From contig VZTG01005253.1 of the NCBI GenBank assembly GCA_013397845.1, forward strand, positions 248,001 to 312,000: DNA of 64,000 bases, read 5' to 3'. Below, piece by piece: positions 40,501 to 52,022 of the stretch. The position numbers and the translations under genes are program-made. The stretch comes from Melanocharis versteri. Its lineage: Eukaryota > Chordata > Aves > Passeriformes > Melanocharitidae. Position 1 is the stretch's first letter, and the number at the start of each line of letters is the position of its first letter. Under the pieces are notes generated by a model, which made no database searches, was not told the DNA's origin, and worked only from the letters and a program-made list of their open reading frames with translations.

Positions 40501-40882
40501 ACCTGAAAATGTTTTTAAGTTACAGCATATCTTTCACGGCCACATTTTCAACACCAACATAATTTTTCTTCCAAGTTTAAGACAAAAATTAAGATTTGAT
40601 ACCTGATAGCTGGACTTTTTTTAATCCAGCTGTTAAGATCCTTGAGTGCATAGCAAAGTCTCTGCTTATCCTTTCAAAGGCTACACAGAGTAATTCCTAG
40701 CAATAAGTTCTGTATTTTCTAAACTTTAACAAATTCCGCTGGAATAAAGAAATACTTGACCTTTCTTTTGCCCGTGTGTTTGTATTTCAGGACGTACGCT
40801 GTAAACACAAGTGGCTCCATTCAGTTAGGAGAACCAGGAGGAAGGAAACTAACCCAACACCTGTCCCCAGCCCGCCCCGCAC
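34516..40882 (-). other. TMEM255B intron 1
   Basis: A 6.4 kb intron from the proposed exon 1 donor (GTGCGG) to the exon 2 acceptor. A diverged CR1 covers about 36285-37150. The GC-richer stretch at 35350-35660 carries frames on both strands without recognisable content. The left boundary is secure; the right boundary depends on the exon 1 call. Confidence 0.65.
36285..37150 (+). mobile_element. Diverged CR1 LINE: end of ORF2 and part of 3' UTR
   Basis: The block matches CR1 ORF2 reverse-transcriptase-region DNA in order: ATCCCCAATAACTGAAGAAA, GGGAATTACAAACC, AACATGGATTTACC, AAGTCATGTCTGACC, GGGACTGCCAGGCTGC, AAAGGACCTGGGAGTATTGG and CCACCAGTGTGCCC. 3' UTR remnants follow (GAGAAGAGGCTGAGGGAAC and a decayed GACTGGTTATAAGGAG). 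It has internal deletions and many stops, so it encodes nothing. Both boundaries are approximate. Confidence 0.82.
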
Positions 40883-40916
40883 CTGCGGGCACCTCCGCCT
40901 GCTCCAGCGCAGCCAT
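40883..40916 (-). CDS. TMEM255B: TMEM255B coding exon 1 (start codon, short N-terminus)
   Basis: This exon encodes MAALEQAEVPA plus the first base of a glycine codon. I chose this start for four reasons. The ATG sits inside the CpG island upstream of exon 2. It has A at -3 and G at +4, a strong Kozak context. An in-frame TAG lies 13 codons upstream (40953-40955), so no earlier in-frame ATG is available. The donor GCAG|GTGCGG leaves one base, which joins exon 2 (starting GA) to give GGA, glycine, in the correct frame. The N-terminus is the least conserved part of this family, so similarity cannot confirm it. An alternative donor eight bases earlier (GCGGAG|GTGCCC) would leave the wrong phase. 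RNA evidence could still show a different first exon. Confidence 0.62.
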
Positions 40917-41170
40917 CGTCGAGCACAGCACGATGGCTCTTACATCAATTTCCTATCCGCGTCCCGTACCAAGCTACTCCTGCGAATGTTAAGCCTCCAG
41001 CACGGGCATTCACCAAGCGCAGCCGGCAGCTCTGAAGAACCGGTATTTTCAAACACGTCGGCGAGCGAGAGGACGAGCGGCGGCGCGCACCGCGCCGGCG
41101 ATGCGGGGCTGAGCCCCGTGCGCCGGCTCTCCGCGGGCACAGCACGCTCGGTCCCCGCCGCGCCCTCCCG

Positions 41171-41186
41171 NNNNNNNNNNNNNNNN
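41171..41186. other. Assembly gap (16 N) in the promoter island
   Basis: Sixteen unknown bases are flanked by very GC-rich sequence. The gap lies about 255 bp upstream of the proposed start codon, so part of the TMEM255B promoter or leader may be missing. Confidence 0.95.
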
Positions 41187-41290
41187 CGGCGCTGCCCCCG
41201 CCGCGGGGGGACCCGGCTCCGCTCCCGGCGCCCGTCCTGCCGCCCGCGGGGGAAGCACGGACCGGGTCTTGACCTGTGCCGCCGTCAGCT

Positions 41291-42699
41291 GCTAAATTCG
41301 TTATACGTCCTGCCCGTGTCTCAGCCCTGGCGTCGCCTCTCGATTTCTTCTTGGCCAATTTGACACCTGGTGGAGACCAGAATTGTCCCAAACTTTCATT
41401 TCAGCTTTCTTCTTCCCTTGAAAAATATATTTATATATAAAAATCGGAGATTAAATACAACAGCAACCAGAAATACTAATTAAATTATAAAAGCTGGCAT
41501 CTCAGAGACATAGGTTAGGGAAGGTTTAGGCTAAGACAGGAAATGTCAATATTCAAGAGATGCTGCAGGGCTGTTCTTTTTCTTACATGGTGTCTATCAA
41601 TTTCTCAACCTCACTGTCTCGGTTTTTACTCCCTCTGCAGATTCTGACTCTTGTCCTGCTGCTTCCCAGGAACTGCTAGCCGTTGCTTCTAGTGCTACAG
41701 ATCGCAGGGTTGTGTGACTTCTGTCTGCAACAGAGTCTGGCAACAACTGAGAGGAAATAGCCAAAGGCACTGTGCTGTTTTGGTGTCCGCTGTTCCTTTT
41801 GCCTGACTTCCCTACAAAAGAGAACGTGATAAATTATTTTTGTGGAAAATGTTTTTGATAGGCTGCCAAATCCTTTGCTTATGTTGTGTTCTCCCACTTG
41901 CAAAAAGCAAAAGTCTACTTGACATTCTTGTTTTTCTTCGGTTCCAACCTCTAAATGTATGTGTATATATGTATTTAAGATCTTCAGTGTTTGGCTGATT
42001 TCCCCAGGAAATGGTTAGATGGAAAGAGACAACTTTCTCAGGTACTACCCCTGTAGTCCATGAAGGTAAGTAAGCCAGGAGCTAAGGCCAAACACAAATC
42101 CACTTTTTCCTCTTTGCATCCTCTAATTTGAAGAGGTTGCAGAAGAGAAAAAATAGAATAGAGGTGGTATTTGTACTATTAATTATTAGTTTTTAGTAGA
42201 AATTAATGAAGTAATAGATTGAGAAAACAGAGATGGTGATGATACAATAAGAAATTTATTTGAAAGCGGTAGTGGATAAGAGTGATGCAAATGCCCCAAA
42301 ATCTGGTAAAGACCCTCAGGTTCGGGGATGGCTATGAATAGAGGTTTCCATCAACAGTAAATAACAGCAGTGTTGGGGAAGACTTCAATTCCCTAGACAG
42401 CTGCAAGACAAAGATCGTATGCAGCATGTATTATCAGGTGTGATGGGCAATAAACTTTCTATTTACCAGCAGCCACTGATCAGATTCAGCAGCCTAAAGA
42501 GAAGCTGTTCTATAATCCTTTTCAGTAAAATATAAGGATATTATAAATCCTTTTAAAAATAATTTGATTATACAAGATAGCCTTCGATGAATGACTAACA
42601 CCATTTACTACAAATTTCTTGAGAACCAAGAATAGAACTACAAGAATATCCTACAGTCCTGGATATCAGAGGGCAAACGTCAAGAAACTATGAAAAATT
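41291..42699. other. No gene seen (upstream of TMEM255B)
   Basis: AT-rich sequence right of the CpG island. It contains a TATATATAA run near 41430-41440 but no exon, RNA gene or repeat that I can name. Confidence 0.6.
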
Positions 42700-43840
42700 A
42701 TTAGTGAGGCTGCAAGGACCTAGCATTTGAGCGTGGAAGAATCATGGATTTTAAATCCAAAATGGAAAATCCTGTATAGCACTTACATCCCATAAAAGAG
42801 GTTGGAATAGGTCAAGAATAATTGTGGAGCTAGTGGATAAGTAACTACCAGAAAATGAATGAACCTACAGGAAATAGGAGAAGTACAGTTTGCTGGGTTG
42901 GAAACTGCAGGATCAGAGAGAAAGAATGGATAAAAATCTAGCTGAACCAGATGTTGCAAAGAAAAGAATTACAGAAAATAAAGAATTCTTCAACTATATA
43001 AATAAATGTGATTCAAAGAAGCAAGATATATGGTGGCTAAATGCCGGGGATGAGATGAAGGCTGCTTCAAATATTGAATAAATACATTGCCTCAGTTTTC
43101 AATGAAAAGACAAATTGAGGGTATTTGCAGAGAGTATAAAGTAAGCAAGATAATGTAAAAGATTATATTAGCAGATGTGAAGTGGAAGCATAAGTTAGGC
43201 TATTTCTTGTGACAGGTCCTGGAAAATTGCGCCCCAAATATTGAAAAAACTGGTATCTATCGTGTCAAGTCCTGAGCAACTCTTTTGATAAATCAGCAAA
43301 GTTGGGGTTGAAGCACTGTTATTGGGGACTGTTGGAGAACAGGAAACCTGTCTTCTAAAAAGGAAGAGGGAGAGAGAGGAACAGAAACTCCATGCCCTGG
43401 TAATTTGACTGAGAAAATTCTTAGAAGTAAGTGAAAAATGGGTTCAGCTACATTATGGTTCATCAAAGCTAGATCATGTCAGACTACCAAGATGTTTGAT
43501 AAGGTAAGTGATTCCTCAGGCAAAAGCATGCAGTGAAGCAAATCTGTCTGGATGTCTACACATTAATAGGGTCCTTTAAATGAAAAGTCTTAACATCGAG
43601 AGGACAGCTGCAAGTACAGATCAACATCAGGTATGGGAATTGCAAATGGGAAGCCAAGATACAGGCAGGCCATCTGAGGTGCACCACAAGGACCAGTCTG
43701 GAGGCAAGATCACTGGTGTTGTTGGGTTTAAGGAGTGATATGCGGTCATGAAGCGTGTGGCCATCACAAAGCTGGCAGGCACAATTCTATTATTGCTATC
43801 ACAATTGCTGTTACTGAGGGCAGTGGGAGCAGGAGCATGT
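42700..43840 (+). mobile_element. Old CR1-like LINE relic (ORF2 portion)
   Basis: The most recognisable part is 42890-43081, with GATAAAAATCTAGCTGAACC, GTTGCAAAGAAAAGAATTAC and AGAAAATAAAGAATTC. It translates to DKNLAEPDVAKKRITENKE, resembling the linker between the endonuclease and reverse transcriptase domains of old amniote CR1 elements. Downstream, TGCCTCAGTTTTCAATG, AGATCATGTCAGACTACCAAG and a GTGGCCATCACAAAGCTGGC-type block follow the usual CR1 order with deletions. It lacks the young CR1 3' tail and is far more decayed than the other copies here. Boundaries are approximate and the subfamily is not known. Confidence 0.65.
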
Positions 43841-44691
43841 TAAAAATGTGTTGAAATGGAGCTTACCCTTAAAAACTAGCAGTGGTAGCTTTTACTGTAA
43901 TTTTGGGGTCCCCCCACTTCAGCGAAATTGAGGAGGGATCTATGTATCACTGCATGATACCGACAAGAATATTGCTCAACAGGTGCGTTCTGGATGAGTT
44001 ATGTGATCCTCATTAATCAGTGCAATGCATCGTAATTGTGGTAGTACTTTTTATATTTATGTTGCTGAGTGTCTCCAAAGCCAAAAAGTTGTGGGTTTTT
44101 TCACCATTTTGATGTGTAACTTTGACCTGAATTTTCTCAATTAGTATTCCTAAGATCTTTGTTTCTCAGATGCCTGGCTCATACACCTTGTTCAAATGTC
44201 AAAATTAAATAATTCGCTAGATTTGTGCCCAGAAGGAGTTCCCACACTCCAGGGTTAGGCTGGCAAGGGCTGTTAAGAGTTCTTGTAATTTGTGTGTTTG
44301 TGGCGTATTTGTCAAGATAATCTTTGCATTCTCACCTAAGAAGTGCCTTGTCAGCACTAAGCCTGAAGGCCTTCATCATGCCCTTGATTTCTTCTCCTTT
44401 ACTGTGGCACACTGCAGATTTGAAGGAGTTTTGCCTTTTTTTGTACAGGTCATCACTGTGGTGGTGCATTCTTTGGAGCTGAGGTTGGTCACATGTGAGA
44501 TTTATATCCTGTGTGCTCCTGAAGTCTTTTCTTCTCTATTTTGAACATGATCAATCTGTTTGGTCTTTCTTTGCAGGTCATGCTTTCTAGGCTAGCGGGC
44601 ATTCCCTTTGCTTCCCTCTAGCCTCTGTGTCATCGCACTCTTTGTGGGCCACATCTTGCCTTGAGGGTGATGCACAATGACTGGGCAATAT

Positions 44692-45035
44692 TCACAGAAT
44701 CACAGGTTGGTAAGGACCACAGTGGATCACCTGGTCCAACCTCCCTGCTCAAGCAGGGTCATTCTAGAGCACATTGCACAGGATTGCCTCCACGCAGTTC
44801 TTGAAAATCTCCAGTGTGGGTGACTCCACAACCAAAACAATTATTTTTCCAGATAGTTTTGAATTATAAGTCTGTCTACCAGCATGAATTGTCCAAAATA
44901 CTCAACAGTTTCTCCCAACTTTATATCCTCTGCAAATTTATTGTGCTTTATATCCAAGGCCATCAGTGACCGTACTGAACAGTACCAAGAGAGCACTTCA
45001 GCACTTCCTGTCTTCGAGGACCATTGATAGGTATG
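44692..45035 (-). mobile_element. CR1 LINE 3' fragment, inverted
   Basis: It begins CACAGAATCACAGGTTGG, then GGACCACAGTGGATCACCTGG, CCCTGCTCAAGCAGGGTCA, AGAGCACATTGCACAGGATTG and TCTCCAGTGTGGGTGACTCC, a well-known inverted CR1 subfamily end. From about 44860 the match weakens, but TATCCTCTGCAAATTTATTG suggests that older CR1 sequence continues to about 45035. Confidence 0.88.
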
Positions 45036-48000
45036 ACTCTCCAGCTGCTTATTTCATCCCTTCTGTACTATTGTAATTTGCACTGTTTCTCTGTAAAGGG
45101 TCTGGTACAGGCTCAGAGATCAGTCACAGACACTACCAGTGTGAGGCAGCTTAAATGACCTCAATGCACTTAACTCTTCACCACAGTACTTGGACTACTA
45201 CTGTATTCCTCAAAATGTCTGGGACCTGTCACCTCCTCTCAATATTTGAATGTCCAGCAGAAAGATAAACCAGTCATTGCTGAGGCTAAACCTGGGATGC
45301 TTAATAAGCTGGCTTGCCCAGTCACACAGGGTCATGACAACAAGGCAAGTAAATTTCCTTGTTCATAGTATATAAATAGTATTTACTGACATGGTTACTG
45401 GTACAATCACAATCCCTTGAGAAGCACGTTGCCTTAGTTCAGCTGGGAAGTATAAGGGAATCATGCAGGGAGCGAAAGGAACAACAGAAGTCACCTTGAG
45501 GTTGAGATAAATGGCCACTGAATACTTGACTAAAATATGGCTATTAAAAGACAATTTATGGGCAATTCTCTTAAAAAACTTCTGCTTCCTGGTGCCAGTC
45601 AGTATCCAGGGTGTGTTTTATTAGCACGAGATTTAAAAGACTCTTTAAAAGGGACTTGAAAAGGTACAGTTATTTACAGTATTGTTCAGAGGCATCGGAA
45701 ATAAGTGAATGGCACATTCATTCATGGTATATGTTTGTCAAAAGCAGGTTTAAATTCTTTAATTGCCTCCAGTAGACTTTTTACCCACTAATTTGTGCGG
45801 TCAGTTTTTGAGCTCTATAAACTTTTAGCATTCACAACATGTTGTGACAAGGAGCTCCATGTGTGCTGCGTGAAGACATGGGATACCCCAATGGGAACAA
45901 GAGGCAAACTGAAAAGAGCAAGATAAAAGTCAAGTTAAATGTCAGGTATATTTAAAGTCACAGGAGAATATACCTGAGGAAAGGTACATTGCCCTTGCAA
46001 AAACACTCCAACAAAACAACACACAAACAATTGCTATGTGATACCAAAAGCCATTGTGTTATTCATTTGTTAATAAAGCTAGATAATGAAAAGTTGTGTC
46101 GATAATGTACTGGAGACCACTCTTGTGGTGTAGCTCATAACCATATCAAGACAACAAATCGCTGAAAACTGAAGTAAAGAAAAGGTTTTCAGAGAAGTAC
46201 CCATTTTTGAAATACTGTTATACTGATAGAGCCTAAGTTCATACACGCTGCATATGTACCATTGCACATGATTTATAAAGGTGTGTTTGAAAGGTACCAA
46301 CAATAACACATCAGAAGCATGACTGAAGAAAAAGCAAAAAAACCTTGGTTGGTATTGTGAATAGTTACATTAATTCATATATGGGTAAAAATGTCTATAC
46401 AGAAGTATATATAGCAGTCCAAACAGGAACAGATCATTGATTTTTGGAATGCATGAGGACATTCCTCTGGAAAATGCCTATTAAATTTCAAAACTATGCC
46501 ATCACCAAAAGAATAAATCAATCTGGAATGCAGACGTAGTAATGAAATTTTTACAACAGGCATAATTTCAATTACACTTCTACATAGTTAACATAAAGTT
46601 TGATTAATTATTTTTCCTAGCTCAAAGCATCTTACAAATTCCTTTGATAGCACAGTGACTTATACTATCCCTTCAAATTATTAAGTTTTTTGAAACCCAG
46701 AAGTACATGAGACACCCTGTGCATTTCCTCATGTCAGTTGGTGCCTTATTTAGTCAGGTGCCCTTCATCCATGTCTGCTGTAGTGACACAAAGTCAAGGA
46801 CAATGTGTAGTACAGTCTCAGTGAGGGAAAAGAGCTCCTTGCACCTCACTTGTCCCATCCAGGCAAGGTTGTTTCCTCCATATATTGTGAGCAGCTTTGC
46901 TTGGTTGAGTTTTAAAGTCTCACTTACAAAGTTCTCCTTTCCCTTGACAGGCAGTTTTACGAGTTTAATGGAAAATGAGGAGAGTCAAGAGCCAAGTTCC
47001 ACACTGACACCCCCTCAAGAGCTGTAATGTACCGCAACATTTGTCAAACTGATCTCCTAATGGTTTTACTGATGTACTTCTTTAACTTCAAGAACTCAGC
47101 GTACTCTTCATAAACTCTGGACAGTGAAGTATGGAATTAGAGCCGTATTCTGACATGCACTGCAGTTTCCACTGTATCAAAAATGTCTTGGTAAGGAGAA
47201 CAGTGAAGTCTGTAGAATGTGGTAGCGTGGCTCAGCTGGGAAGAAGAGAGAAGAGGCAGAGGGTGAGCACAGACAGGTGGGCCAAACTTTGAAGCTTGTT
47301 CTAGAGGAAAATCTACCAGCCATGGAGAGGTATCCCAGTGATGTCGAGTGAGACTCTTTCTCCCTCTCATAGGGTCCTTAGGAACCACCTACCTATTTAG
47401 AGGGGAATAGGATGGCAGGCTCTTACTGCAGTCCAGTGTTTCAGCATTTTCACAGCACTCACATCCACTGAAAAATTGCAACTGCAGCATTTCTTTCACA
47501 CATGAGAGAAGCAGCTTGCCAATTCTTAAAAGCTCATGTTTAGGATTTAATAAAGATGTGAAGATGTAACAGAAGAAAGACCATAAAACCTGACTTGGAG
47601 GCTGGGTCCTCCTGCAGGATATTGTGTGATGCTGGGGAGATGAAGATTCCTGGCTACTTGACAGAATAAGACAGTGAATGGGATGAATCACTGGAATTTA
47701 GCTGGACACAGTACAGGATATGCAAACAGCAGGTGGGTTCTGAGTGTTGGATTCAAGGTTATTCAGCTAGAACAGTGACTTACAGTGGCCACTGCTTTAG
47801 CCTAGCTGGGTCTTCAGCCCTGTAGGAGTCACCTCTACACCATCCCACTTGTGACTGTACCCATGGTGGCTCAAAAACAGCTGAGAACTTGGCCTTTGCT
47901 TTTAAAAGGGATGATGATCCTCCGTTCCCTGTTGATACCTTTGTGGGAAAGAAATCCTTCAATTAAAAGTTAAAATGTCACCACTCTGTCTTCCCAATGC

Positions 48001-51000
48001 CTAGCTTGGTTCATTTTGGCAGCACAAAGGAAGGGCTACAGCCTAGTTTATTTCTTCTGCTTGATTTGAAAGTACTAGAATTAATGGTGCGTATGGTGAC
48101 ATGGGCTTCTTGTGGAGATAAAGAGGAGATGTAGGGTTGAAATTAAAAAAGATGACAGGTTTTAAAATGCATTTTCTACCCTCAGGGCCAAGACACTTTC
48201 AGCAGCAGTTCAGACTCTTACATGTATTTTGTTTTGTAAAACGCTATGTTGTCAATAAAGAAAAAAAGAGTTAAAAGTATCTGGTGGACCATGACTTGCT
48301 GCCAAGGAGATTTAATTGTCCAGGAGATGGACTACGGCTTGCTGCCATTGATGTTTAGACATACAAGAAGAGGACAAAAGATGTAGAGCCATTGCAGCCC
48401 AAAGTATTTCATAAAGGAAAAAAGCATAGCAGAAAATTTTATTTGGAGATTTTTAATAGTGTTCTCCTTCTCTGTGCCCCCCCTCCTTTTTTTTTTTACA
48501 GTTCTGAGGCCCTTATATTCAGAGTGGTTAAGGGGAACATGTTACATGTCTTCCTCTATTTCCCTTTGAGCTCATTGTCCAAAGTACTCTGTGAAATGAC
48601 CATATTTTGATGCTAATAATAGCAATAAATTCAGTCTAGGAAGCACTTATCACTTCTATGTTACTTCTGCCCCTAGTTTTTTCATTTCCTTTGAGTGTCA
48701 GTCATAGACACTTCTCCTGACCTCAGGGCTGTCATTTAAACAGCAGAGTCCCTGTGCCTTTTGTGGTTAGACGACAAAAACAGTATTTTCAACAGGACAG
48801 GACAGCACACACAAGAAACCAAGAGAAACCTCTCTAAGCTGAGAAGATTTAAGCCATGAATAGATGTTGAGACTGGATTAAAATGACCATGAGTTAGACT
48901 GGTATTGGCAAGTTTGCATCCACAGTGATAAGACTCGTTTCCTGTCTGTGCACATCCACAGATGGAGCCCTCAAGTCACCAGATGTATTTTGTGCAGAGG
49001 TAAAGACGGTGTTCCTGAAGGAGCAGGACAAAATCAAACCTCTTCAGTCTTGCTTGGTCTCCATGGAGAACTTTCTGCTACCCTGGAAAAAAGCCGTGCC
49101 CAGGGGAGTGGGAGGGTCAGCTCAAAATGTGACAAAGTGCCACGGCATAGGAGTTGTGGACTGTCCACGTGCAGCCGCTGAAGAGAGCCCCCTTCTAATC
49201 AGCTGTTCTATTCCCCTCAGCAAACAAACTACAGCACTGGGCAGCAAAACAAGAGACATATTCTTTGCCTATGGATGTATGAAAGCAGATACATAAGAGG
49301 AATAGAATGAGAGCAGGAAACCAGTGTCCCTATCGTGCTTTTTCAGTGTCAGTGAAAAAAATTGTTGCTGAAATGTGGGTGGGGAAAAAGTAGAGTGAGA
49401 GGTAAAATTGTGTGGGCTGGATGCACTGGAACACCTGCGAACAGAAATGTGCAAATGGAGCCCAGATTCATGCTTGATTTCATAGACTTCTAAAGGAAAC
49501 AATAGATTGTATTTGGAGATGAGGTGGCTGTTCATGGTAAACAGATACTATGATGAGAGGGACATTCCTTTTGCCGTACAGACCGTGTATGGTGGTTTAC
49601 ATCTGATATTACATTAACTTTGTCCACTCACATGACAGTTCATTCAAACAAGTGTGGACTTAAGGTGGTGAGCAGCCATTACGGGTTTGTCTCCAATGCC
49701 CCTTATGGGTCCTTCCCAGATTTTGATCAAGACATCGTTTCCCAGGTTGATTTCCTTAGACGCTGCATCTGCTTGGTTCCAGCATAAATGCAACAGAAAC
49801 AGATGATTCTGAAAAAGGCTTCTGGCCCTTTTTCCTAAGGATCTACAAGACCATGATTGTTTATCTGCAAATTAAGATTTCGTGTATGTTGATAAGGGAA
49901 ATAAAGCTGCAATAGACCTAAGTTTTTTCATGAGTCATCTTCAAACATCTTATCTTTTTTTCCTAGTGGATTTGTTGTGCAAATAATGCAAGGAACTTTT
50001 AGAAAAATATGCTGGCCACTTTCAACAGAATACAACACTGAATATTTATTTATGCTAATATTCACCTATCTTTCCCTTTCCAAGAACAACCTGGATATTA
50101 TTCAGTTTTCATAAATAACTGTTATGCCATGTCAGCAGTATGTCTTTATTATTGTGTTTTGCTGTATCTTCCCATCTTCTGTGAAACTCTGAGTTGATAA
50201 AACAGAGAATATCTCATATCACACAGTTCTGAATCTTGATTTCCTATAGATATTTTTCAGGTCCCATCTGAAAGTGTTATTTTTGAAATAATTTTTGTTG
50301 TCAATGAAGCCATTGAAATAGATCCTGAAAACCCTTGATACAGCTACCTAGTAGAGATCTGCTTCACATCCTGCCCTACAATTCAACCCTTTGACTTCCA
50401 TGGACACCCCCCAGCAACCCTCCTGTACCGCGAGGAAGGCAGATCCCTCAAACCAAGGGGCAAATTCTAACTGCAAGCTGTCCAATGGGCTTCAGAGGGT
50501 GTGTAAAATATATAAATGCCCCTTGAACACAGATCAGTGCAGAATTGGGTCCTCTAATCTTATAAGCTTTTATTTTTGCGATCTATACAGAAAGGGCTGT
50601 TTAAAGTGCAGTAATAAAGTTTTATTAGCCTGACTGGGCAAATGCCTGAGCTACTGGTCTATGGCAAAGGCCTGGAGGTCATCCAGAACATGCACCATCT
50701 CCCAGTACTATCTAAAGGGTATGGTATTCATAGCAGATGGTGGTAGAAAAACTGCCAGAGGTACTTCTTTGCAAAGATACTTAGACTATGCTATGGAGAG
50801 TTTTGACTGCCTTACTACAGAGCCATCTGCCTTACTACAGAGGCACCAGACTCGAAAGAATCTGGAAGGTAACTGGTAAGTTTCTGACTTCCCTGACAAT
50901 TATTTATAACTGCTTTTCCATGAGCAGTAGTACCTTGGTGTTAGGAGCCGTGCCATCTGTCAGAAGATCAGCCATAAAGGTAGGAATCTCCATTTCCGTT

Positions 51001-51965
51001 AGCACAAAGCCTTCAGTCCTGGCTTTGTAGCATGTTGTGATTCCAGGGAAAGGATACTACATTGCTTTGCAGCCTGAGTGACTGGCAGGGATGGGGAAGG
51101 GCGTGAGGACAGGCAGAAAAGCATTGTTGAGATGGAACCGGTGAAAAGTCTGTCTTTGGAAAACAAACATTTGCTGAGAGCTCATGATAATGGGAGGGCT
51201 TCACTTGTTCAGCCTCTATGGCAGCAGCAGTTTGAAAGTGTCAGGAGTTTACAGTGTGCACGCTGGGCCCTGAGGATGCTGATAAGTGGGACAGGGTGCA
51301 GATGAGGCCTTAAAAACGCCTGGTGAATGAAATGTAACTTCACACAGCTGAAACTGTCACACTGCCATAACTCCCTTATATAGGCATATCTATTTCTATT
51401 TAAATATGTGTACAGGCATGCTCACACATCCCATTAAAATGTGTTGTTGGATTCATAAAAACATGAGCCATACCACAAGTCCTCAGCTGGCCTCAGAGCA
51501 AATACAATTTCTTGTAACTGTAAAACTTTGAATTTACTTTGGCTTTTTCTTCATTAATTGATCCTAAGATCTACACATATATTTATTATCTTAATTAATC
51601 TTAAGGATACAATTTAAGATGAGAAATAACCTGATGGCTCCCAAATCCAAGGTTTCAGCCTGCATTGCACAAACATACTTGCTCCTGCCCCTGTGCCTCT
51701 GCACCCAGCCCAGGAAAATAAAACTTTGAAGACTAACCCAAATAACAATTGGACATACCCCGTATGCTCTTTTTTGCTCATCAATATATGTGTTTATTCA
51801 GAGAATAGCCATTTCTTGAGCACCTGTGCAAACAAAAACCTCACCTACACAAAAGTTATGAACAAAAGATCAATAAGTTATGTAACAAAAGATACACATT
51901 GAGCAGTTATGAAGAAGAACAAACCAGCAGATCTTGAAACTGGAACCTTGCAGTAATCCTGAATT
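45036..51965. other. No gene or clear repeat seen
   Basis: About 6.9 kb of AT-rich intergenic-looking DNA. Only short reading frames occur, such as 46707-47027 and 48925-49296, with no recognisable protein similarity. A 20-bp tandem duplication (CTGCCTTACTACAGAG at 50807 and again at 50827) is the only small-scale structure I noticed. Confidence 0.6.
50807..50842. repeat. 20-bp direct tandem duplication
   Basis: CTGCCTTACTACAGAG occurs at 50807 and again at 50827, period 20, with a four-base spacer (CCAT). It is a small local duplication with no evident function. Confidence 0.8.
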
Positions 51966-52022
51966 AGAATCACAGAATCATCTGGGTTGGAAAAGACCAC
52001 TAATATCATTGAGTTCCACTGA
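51966..52022 (-). mobile_element. CR1 LINE 3' tip, inverted, very short
   Basis: AGAATCACAGAATCATCTGG followed by GTTGGAAAAGACCACTAA and a decayed TCATTGAGTTCCACT is the last ~55 bp of a CR1 in inverted orientation. Confidence 0.85.

Larger units (their letters stand above)
12647..40916 (-). other. TMEM255B: TMEM255B gene, 5' portion (start codon through coding exon 4)
   Basis: This is the start of a vertebrate TMEM255 (FAM70) gene. Its four coding exons carry 34, 143, 63 and 90 nt and splice without a frame break. Introns 1 to 3 are about 6.4, 4.6 and 17.0 kb. The joined product so far is about 110 residues with three hydrophobic segments, against roughly 320-350 residues usual for the family, so about two thirds of the protein is missing from the window. 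The stretch RKKTSLWF and the loop TTRTENVTVGGYYPGI match what I recall of TMEM255B rather than TMEM255A, which has RKRNS and TRTQN there. The family is poorly characterised, so a molecular role cannot be given beyond a multi-pass membrane protein. Introns 2 to 4 all begin GTAAGT; intron 1 begins GTGCGG. Paralogue choice rests on recalled family sequences, not on a search. Confidence 0.88.
40860..41290 (-). promoter_or_regulatory. CpG-island promoter and 5' leader region of TMEM255B
   Basis: This is the densest CG-dinucleotide stretch in the window, surrounded by AT-rich DNA, and it contains the inferred start codon. Such islands usually mark broad, TATA-less promoters, so transcription most likely starts in or just right of it and runs leftward. 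A TATATATAA run at about 41430-41440 lies at its outer edge; I see no reason to call it a functional TATA box. A 16-base gap (41171-41186) interrupts the island, as often happens in GC-rich bird promoters. The open frames crossing it on both strands (for example 40776-41363 plus and 40945-41391 minus) are explained by scarcity of stop codons in GC-rich DNA. Confidence 0.7.

Noticed and set aside
40776..41363. 195-residue plus-strand reading frame across the CpG island, with a 148-residue minus-strand frame over it
   Set aside because: Arg/Ser/Pro-rich composition, the 16-N gap and openness on both strands are what GC-rich promoter DNA gives by chance. No known domain is seen.
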